Of a DNA stretch of 64,000 bases, positions 60,957 to 64,000 are shown piece by piece. The notes under the pieces were generated by a model. The model had not been told where the DNA came from. It did no database searches and saw only the letters and a program-made list of their open reading frames with translations. Every line of letters starts with the position of its first letter. Positions within the stretch are counted from its first letter, which is position 1. A program made the translations under genes and the position numbers. Source of the DNA: Clostridiales bacterium. GTDB lineage: Bacteria; Bacillota; Clostridia; Christensenellales; Aristaeellaceae. The stretch covers positions 124,001 through 188,000 of the forward strand of contig SVGL01000002.1 in NCBI GenBank assembly GCA_015056325.1, written 5' to 3'.

Positions 60957-61415
60957 ATGAGCAATATCAAGAATTTCCTGCGCGATGTGGGATATTTCGG
61001 CATCGGCGCCGTCGCATCAGTCGCTGAAGTCGGCGGAAAAGCCATCAAGAGCCTGGTCAACAAGGGCGAGCAGACCCTGCGTGACAATCAGGAGACCATG
61101 GACGCGCTCAAGCGCAAAACCCGCGAGCTGGGCGACAGGATGAAGGCCACTGTGGAGAAGGCCACCACCAAGCCCGCCGCGCCGGTAAACGCCGCCGCCA
61201 TGACCCCCGAGGAGCGTGCCGAGCTGCGCCGCCAGCTGGATGAAGCCGATCAGGCCGACGTGGTCTACCGCACCGATGAGCCCATTCCCGAAGAAGAGGC
61301 CGTCGAAGAAGAAGAAGCCGAGCCCGCTCCCGCCGAAGCTCCAGGCTCTGCAGAGCCGCCGGTTCTGGACATTCCCGAGGAAGACGATCCCCGCGATCCC
61401 TTCACCCGCTACTGA
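60957..61415 (+). CDS. Small helical protein with acidic tail, hypothetical
   Basis: 152 residues, ATG behind AAAGGAGGCACCC. Residues 1-70 are amphipathic helices (MSNIKNFLRDVGYFGIG then KGEQTLRDNQETMDALKR), phasin- or apolipoprotein-like; 95-152 are Glu/Pro-rich and disordered (EEEAVEEEEAEPAPAE). No signal peptide. A membrane- or filament-associated accessory is possible. Function not assigned. Confidence 0.7.
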   Translation: MSNIKNFLRDVGYFGIGAVASVAEVGGKAIKSLVNKGEQTLRDNQETMDALKRKTRELGDRMKATVEKATTKPAAPVNAAAMTPEERAELRRQLDEADQADVVYRTDEPIPEEEAVEEEEAEPAPAEAPGSAEPPVLDIPEEDDPRDPFTRY

Positions 61416-61431
61416 TTCCCATCACATGAAA

Positions 61432-61462
61432 AGCTCCCTGCTCAATCCCAGAGCAGGGAGCT
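61432..61462. terminator. Bidirectional terminator
   Basis: Perfect 12-bp stem AGCTCCCTGCTC / GAGCAGGGAGCT; minus side continues TTTTC, plus side CATATTAT. Confidence 0.82.
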
Positions 61463-61477
61463 CATATTATGTAGGAA

Positions 61478-63715
61478 TTACTTGCCGAACAGGCTGTTCA
61501 CCGCGTTGATAACCGCATTGGAGGTGTAGGTAGCACCGGCCACCACATCAGCATTCTCGAAGGGGCCCTTCTTGCCGATGAACTGGCTCAGGAACGCTTC
61601 CTCGGTGCAGGGCTTCGCGATGGCTTCCGTCTCACCGGAGGCGTCCACAACCATGGTGGCAATGGTGCCATCGGCATTCAGGGTGATCGTCACCTTCACG
61701 TCGGACAGCAGGCCCTTCGCGGAGGCGGTCTTCGCATCGCCAGCGGGGGCAGCTTCCTCAGCAGCGAACAGGCTGTTCACCGCGTTGATCACAGCATTGG
61801 AGGTGTAGGTCGCGCCAGACACAACCTCAGCGTTCTCGAAGGGACCCTTCTTGCCGATGAACTGGCTCAGGAACGCTTCTTCGGTGCAGGGCTTCGCAAT
61901 CGCTTCGGTTTCGCCGGAGGCGTCCACCACCATCGTCGCGATGGTGCCGTCCGCATTCAGGGTGATCGTCACCTTCACGTCGGACAGCAGACCCTTCGCA
62001 GAGGCGGTCTTCGCGTCACCAGCGGGGGCGGCTTCCTCAGCGGCGAACAGGCTGTTCACCGCATTGATCACAGCGTTGGAGGTGTAGGTCGCGCCGGACA
62101 CAACCTCAGCATTCTCGAAGGGGCCCTTCTTGCCGATGAACTGGCTCAGGAACGCTTCCTCGGTGCAGGGCTTCGCAATCGCTTCGGTTTCGCCGGAGGC
62201 GTCCACCACCATCGTCGCGATGGTGCCATCGGCATTCAGGGTGATCGTCACCTTCACGTCGGACAGCAGACCCTTCGCGGAGGCAGTCTTCGCATCACCT
62301 GCGGGAGCGGCTTCCTCAGCGGCGAACAGGCTGTTCACCGCGTTGATCACAGCATTGGAGGTGTAGGTCGCGCCGGCCACCACATCAGCGTTCTCGAAGG
62401 GGCCCTTCTTGCCGATAAACTGGCTCAGGAACGCGTCTTCGGTGCAGGGCTTCGCGATCGCTTCCGTTTCGCCGGAGGCGTCAACAACCATGGTGGCAAT
62501 GGTGCCGTCCGCGTTCAGGGTGATCGTCACCTTCACGTCGGACAGCAGACCCTTCGCGGAGGCGGTCTTCGCGTCACCAGCGGGAGCGGCTTCCTCAGCG
62601 GCGAACAGGCTGTTCACCGCGTTGATAACCGCATTGGAGGTGTAGGTAGCACCGGCCACCACATCAGCATTCTCGAAGGGGCCCTTCTTGCCGATGAACT
62701 GGCTCAGGAACGCTTCTTCGGTGCAGGGCTTCGCAATCGCTTCGGTTTCGCCGGAGGCGTCAACAACCATGGTGGCAATGGTGCCGTCCGCGTTCAGGGT
62801 GATCGTCACCTTCACGTCGGACAGCAGGCCCTTCGCGGAGGCAGTCTTCGCATCACCAGCGGGAGCGGCTTCCTCAGCGGCGAACAGGCTGTTCACCGCG
62901 TTGATAACCGCATTGGAGGTGTAGGTCGCGCCGGCCACCACATCAGCATTCTCGAAGGGGCCCTTCTTGCCGATGAACTGGCTCAGGAAGGCGTCTTCGG
63001 TGCAGGGCTTCGCGATCGCTTCCGTTTCGCCGGAGGCGTCAACAACCATGGTGGCAATGGTGCCGTCCGCATTCAGGGTGATCGTCACCTTCACGTCGGA
63101 CAGCAGGCCCTTCGCGGAGGCAGTCTTCGCATCACCGGCGGGAGCGGCTTCCTCAGCGGCGAACAGGCTGTTCACCGCGTTGATCACAGCATTGGAGGTG
63201 TAGGTAGCACCGGCCACCACATCAGCATTCTCGAAGGGGCCCTTCTTGCCGATGAACTGGCTCAGGAACGCTTCTTCGGTGCAGGGCTTCGCAATCGCTT
63301 CCGTCTCGCCGGAGGCGTCCACCACCATCGTCGCGATGGTGCCGTCCGCGTTCAGGGTGATCGTCACCTTCACGTCGGACAGCAGGCCCTTCGCGGAGGC
63401 AGTCTTCGCGTCGCCAGCGGGGGCGGCTTCCTCAGCGGCGAACAGGCTGTTCACCGCGTTGATAACCGCATTGGAGGTGTAAGTCGCGCCAGCAACCACA
63501 TCAGCATTCTCGAAGGGGCCCTTCTTGCCGATGAACTGGCTCAGGAAGGCTTCCTCGGTGCAGGGCTTCGCGATGGCTTCCGTCTCACCGGAGGCGTCCA
63601 CCACCATGGTCGCGATGGTGCCGTCCGCATTCAGGGTGATCGTCACCTTCACGTCGGACAGCAGGCCCTTCGCGGAGGCAGTCTTCGCATCGCCTGCGGG
63701 GGCGGAGGCTTCCAC
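61478..63715 (-). repeat. Eight 279-bp in-frame tandem repeats
   Basis: Period 279 bp, one FMN_bind domain plus linker per unit. Units differ by scattered synonymous changes and a few residues (CTEEAF or CTEDAF; NADVVAG or NAEVVSG), with blocks of shared variants that suggest recent unequal crossing-over or gene conversion. Assemblers may have collapsed or misplaced copies. Confidence 0.93.
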
Positions 63716-64000
63716 AGAGGGCTGCTCGGCGCCGGCCACAGCAATGCTGTTGATGGCCTTCACGACAGTGTTGGAGGTAATGGTTGCGCCAGACAGAACA
63801 TCGAACTCCATCACCGGCACAGTCTTGCCGATGAACTGGTTCACAAAGTTGGCGTCCTCGCCGCAGCGGGTGCCGTAGCCCTGGGTCTCGCCGGAGGTAT
63901 CCATGGTCAGGGCGGTGATGGTGCTGTTCTCGTCCACGGTGAAGTTCACCTTCACGTCGGACTGGAAGCCAGCGGCGGACACGCTGTAATCGCCGGCAGC
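61478..64000 (-). CDS. Multi-FMN-binding-domain protein (at least nine FMN_bind repeats), 5' end beyond window
   Basis: The frame stays open to the window edge (A-A-G-D-Y-S-V-S-A-A-G-F-Q), so the N-terminus lies outside. Visible: one divergent FMN_bind domain with DVLSGATITSN, then eight almost identical 93-residue domains. Each has SDVKVTITLNADGTIATM, GETEAIAKPCTE, FIGKKGPFEN and the flavinylation motif V-[AS]-G-A-T-Y-T-S-N. In NqrC and RnfG the Thr of [ST]GAT carries FMN attached by ApbE. Domains are joined by AAEEAAPAGDAKTASAK linkers; the protein ends NSLFGK without an anchor. Presumed extracytosolic electron-transfer protein; apbE is not in the window. Confidence 0.88.
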   Translation of the reverse strand, partial: AAGDYSVSAAGFQSDVKVNFTVDENSTITALTMDTSGETQGYGTRCGEDANFVNQFIGKTVPVMEFDVLSGATITSNTVVKAINSIAVAGAEQPSVEASAPAGDAKTASAKGLLSDVKVTITLNADGTIATMVVDASGETEAIAKPCTEEAFLSQFIGKKGPFENADVVAGATYTSNAVINAVNSLFAAEEAAPAGDAKTASAKGLLSDVKVTITLNADGTIATMVVDASGETEAIAKPCTEEAFLSQFIGKKGPFENADVVAGATYTSNAVINAVNSLFAAEEAAPAGDAKTASAKGLLSDVKVTITLNADGTIATMVVDASGETEAIAKPCTEDAFLSQFIGKKGPFENADVVAGATYTSNAVINAVNSLFAAEEAAPAGDAKTASAKGLLSDVKVTITLNADGTIATMVVDASGETEAIAKPCTEEAFLSQFIGKKGPFENADVVAGATYTSNAVINAVNSLFAAEEAAPAGDAKTASAKGLLSDVKVTITLNADGTIATMVVDASGETEAIAKPCTEDAFLSQFIGKKGPFENADVVAGATYTSNAVINAVNSLFAAEEAAPAGDAKTASAKGLLSDVKVTITLNADGTIATMVVDASGETEAIAKPCTEEAFLSQFIGKKGPFENAEVVSGATYTSNAVINAVNSLFAAEEAAPAGDAKTASAKGLLSDVKVTITLNADGTIATMVVDASGETEAIAKPCTEEAFLSQFIGKKGPFENAEVVSGATYTSNAVINAVNSLFAAEEAAPAGDAKTASAKGLLSDVKVTITLNADGTIATMVVDASGETEAIAKPCTEEAFLSQFIGKKGPFENADVVAGATYTSNAVINAVNSLFGK

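Noticed and set aside
60957-61415. Phasin (polyhydroxyalkanoate granule protein)
   Set aside because: Helical start is only vaguely similar and no PHA genes are near.

Overview
This window reads as a chromosomal segment of a moderately GC-rich, Gram-positive, carbohydrate-degrading member of the Bacillota, most likely a gut-type Clostridia lineage. The evidence is consistent: strong purine-rich Shine-Dalgarno sites, textbook sigma-A promoters (TTGACA-17/18-TATAAT), an IreB homologue, a YwlG/UPF0340 protein, a DUF3899 membrane protein, an FtsY without a long acidic N-domain, secreted SH3b and bacterial-Ig proteins, and several families of intergenic palindromic repeats of the kind common in gut clostridia. 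I cannot fix the genus from sequence alone. I saw no rRNA, tRNA, CRISPR array, insertion sequence, prophage or replication origin.

Layout. (1) Positions 1-9.3 kb are a plant-glycan utilisation block: the 3' end of a GH53 endo-galactanase, a sugar-binding protein with a well-formed promoter and a LacI-type operator, two MalF/MalG-type permeases, an MsmX/UgpC-type ATPase and a NahK-like anomeric sugar kinase. (2) 9.3-12.9 kb holds two translationally coupled CobW-family GTPases, one with a very His-rich metal-binding segment, then a HAD phosphatase and a small partner gene. (3) 12.9-21.5 kb is housekeeping: DEAD-box helicase, SpoU RNA methyltransferase, AI-2E-family exporter, ftsY, EamA transporter, GNAT acetyltransferase and mnmG. 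(4) 21.5-28.4 kb encodes secreted proteins: six Ig-like repeats, a probable beta-propeller, a PIG-L deacetylase/NAGPA glycosidase fusion and an RsiV-like protein. (5) 28.4-33.5 kb has FtsK/SpoIIIE, a DUF2974 hydrolase and UPF0340. (6) 33.7-38.6 kb is a divergent GH31 alpha-xylosidase/GH3 beta-glucosidase pair. (7) 38.6-46.1 kb is mixed: methyltransferase, YebC, a membrane-anchored PstS-like protein, a Cys-cluster protein overlapping an orphan DNA methyltransferase, IreB, pyridoxal kinase, RidA and DUF3899. (8) 47-55.5 kb is one Opp/Dpp-type peptide ABC operon whose subunits carry large insertions. (9) 56-64 kb has a 12-SH3b cell-wall protein, a degenerate NTPase-like protein, a small acidic protein and a protein with at least nine FMN-binding domains that runs off the window.

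How they work together. Blocks 1 and 6 fit extracellular galactan cleavage, ABC import of oligosaccharides and cytoplasmic hydrolysis or phosphorolysis-type processing. Block 8 imports peptides. Block 9 and block 4 build or decorate the envelope, and the multi-FMN protein suggests extracytosolic electron transfer.

The strongest candidates for something undescribed are the tandem multi-flavin protein (61478-64000), the peptide transporter with matched insertions in ATPase, permease and binding protein (47024-55456), and a 92-nt structured tandem repeat. That repeat occurs as two arrays about 43 kb apart, each just past the terminator of an ABC-transporter gene, in the transcribed sense, with compensatory base changes in its hairpins.
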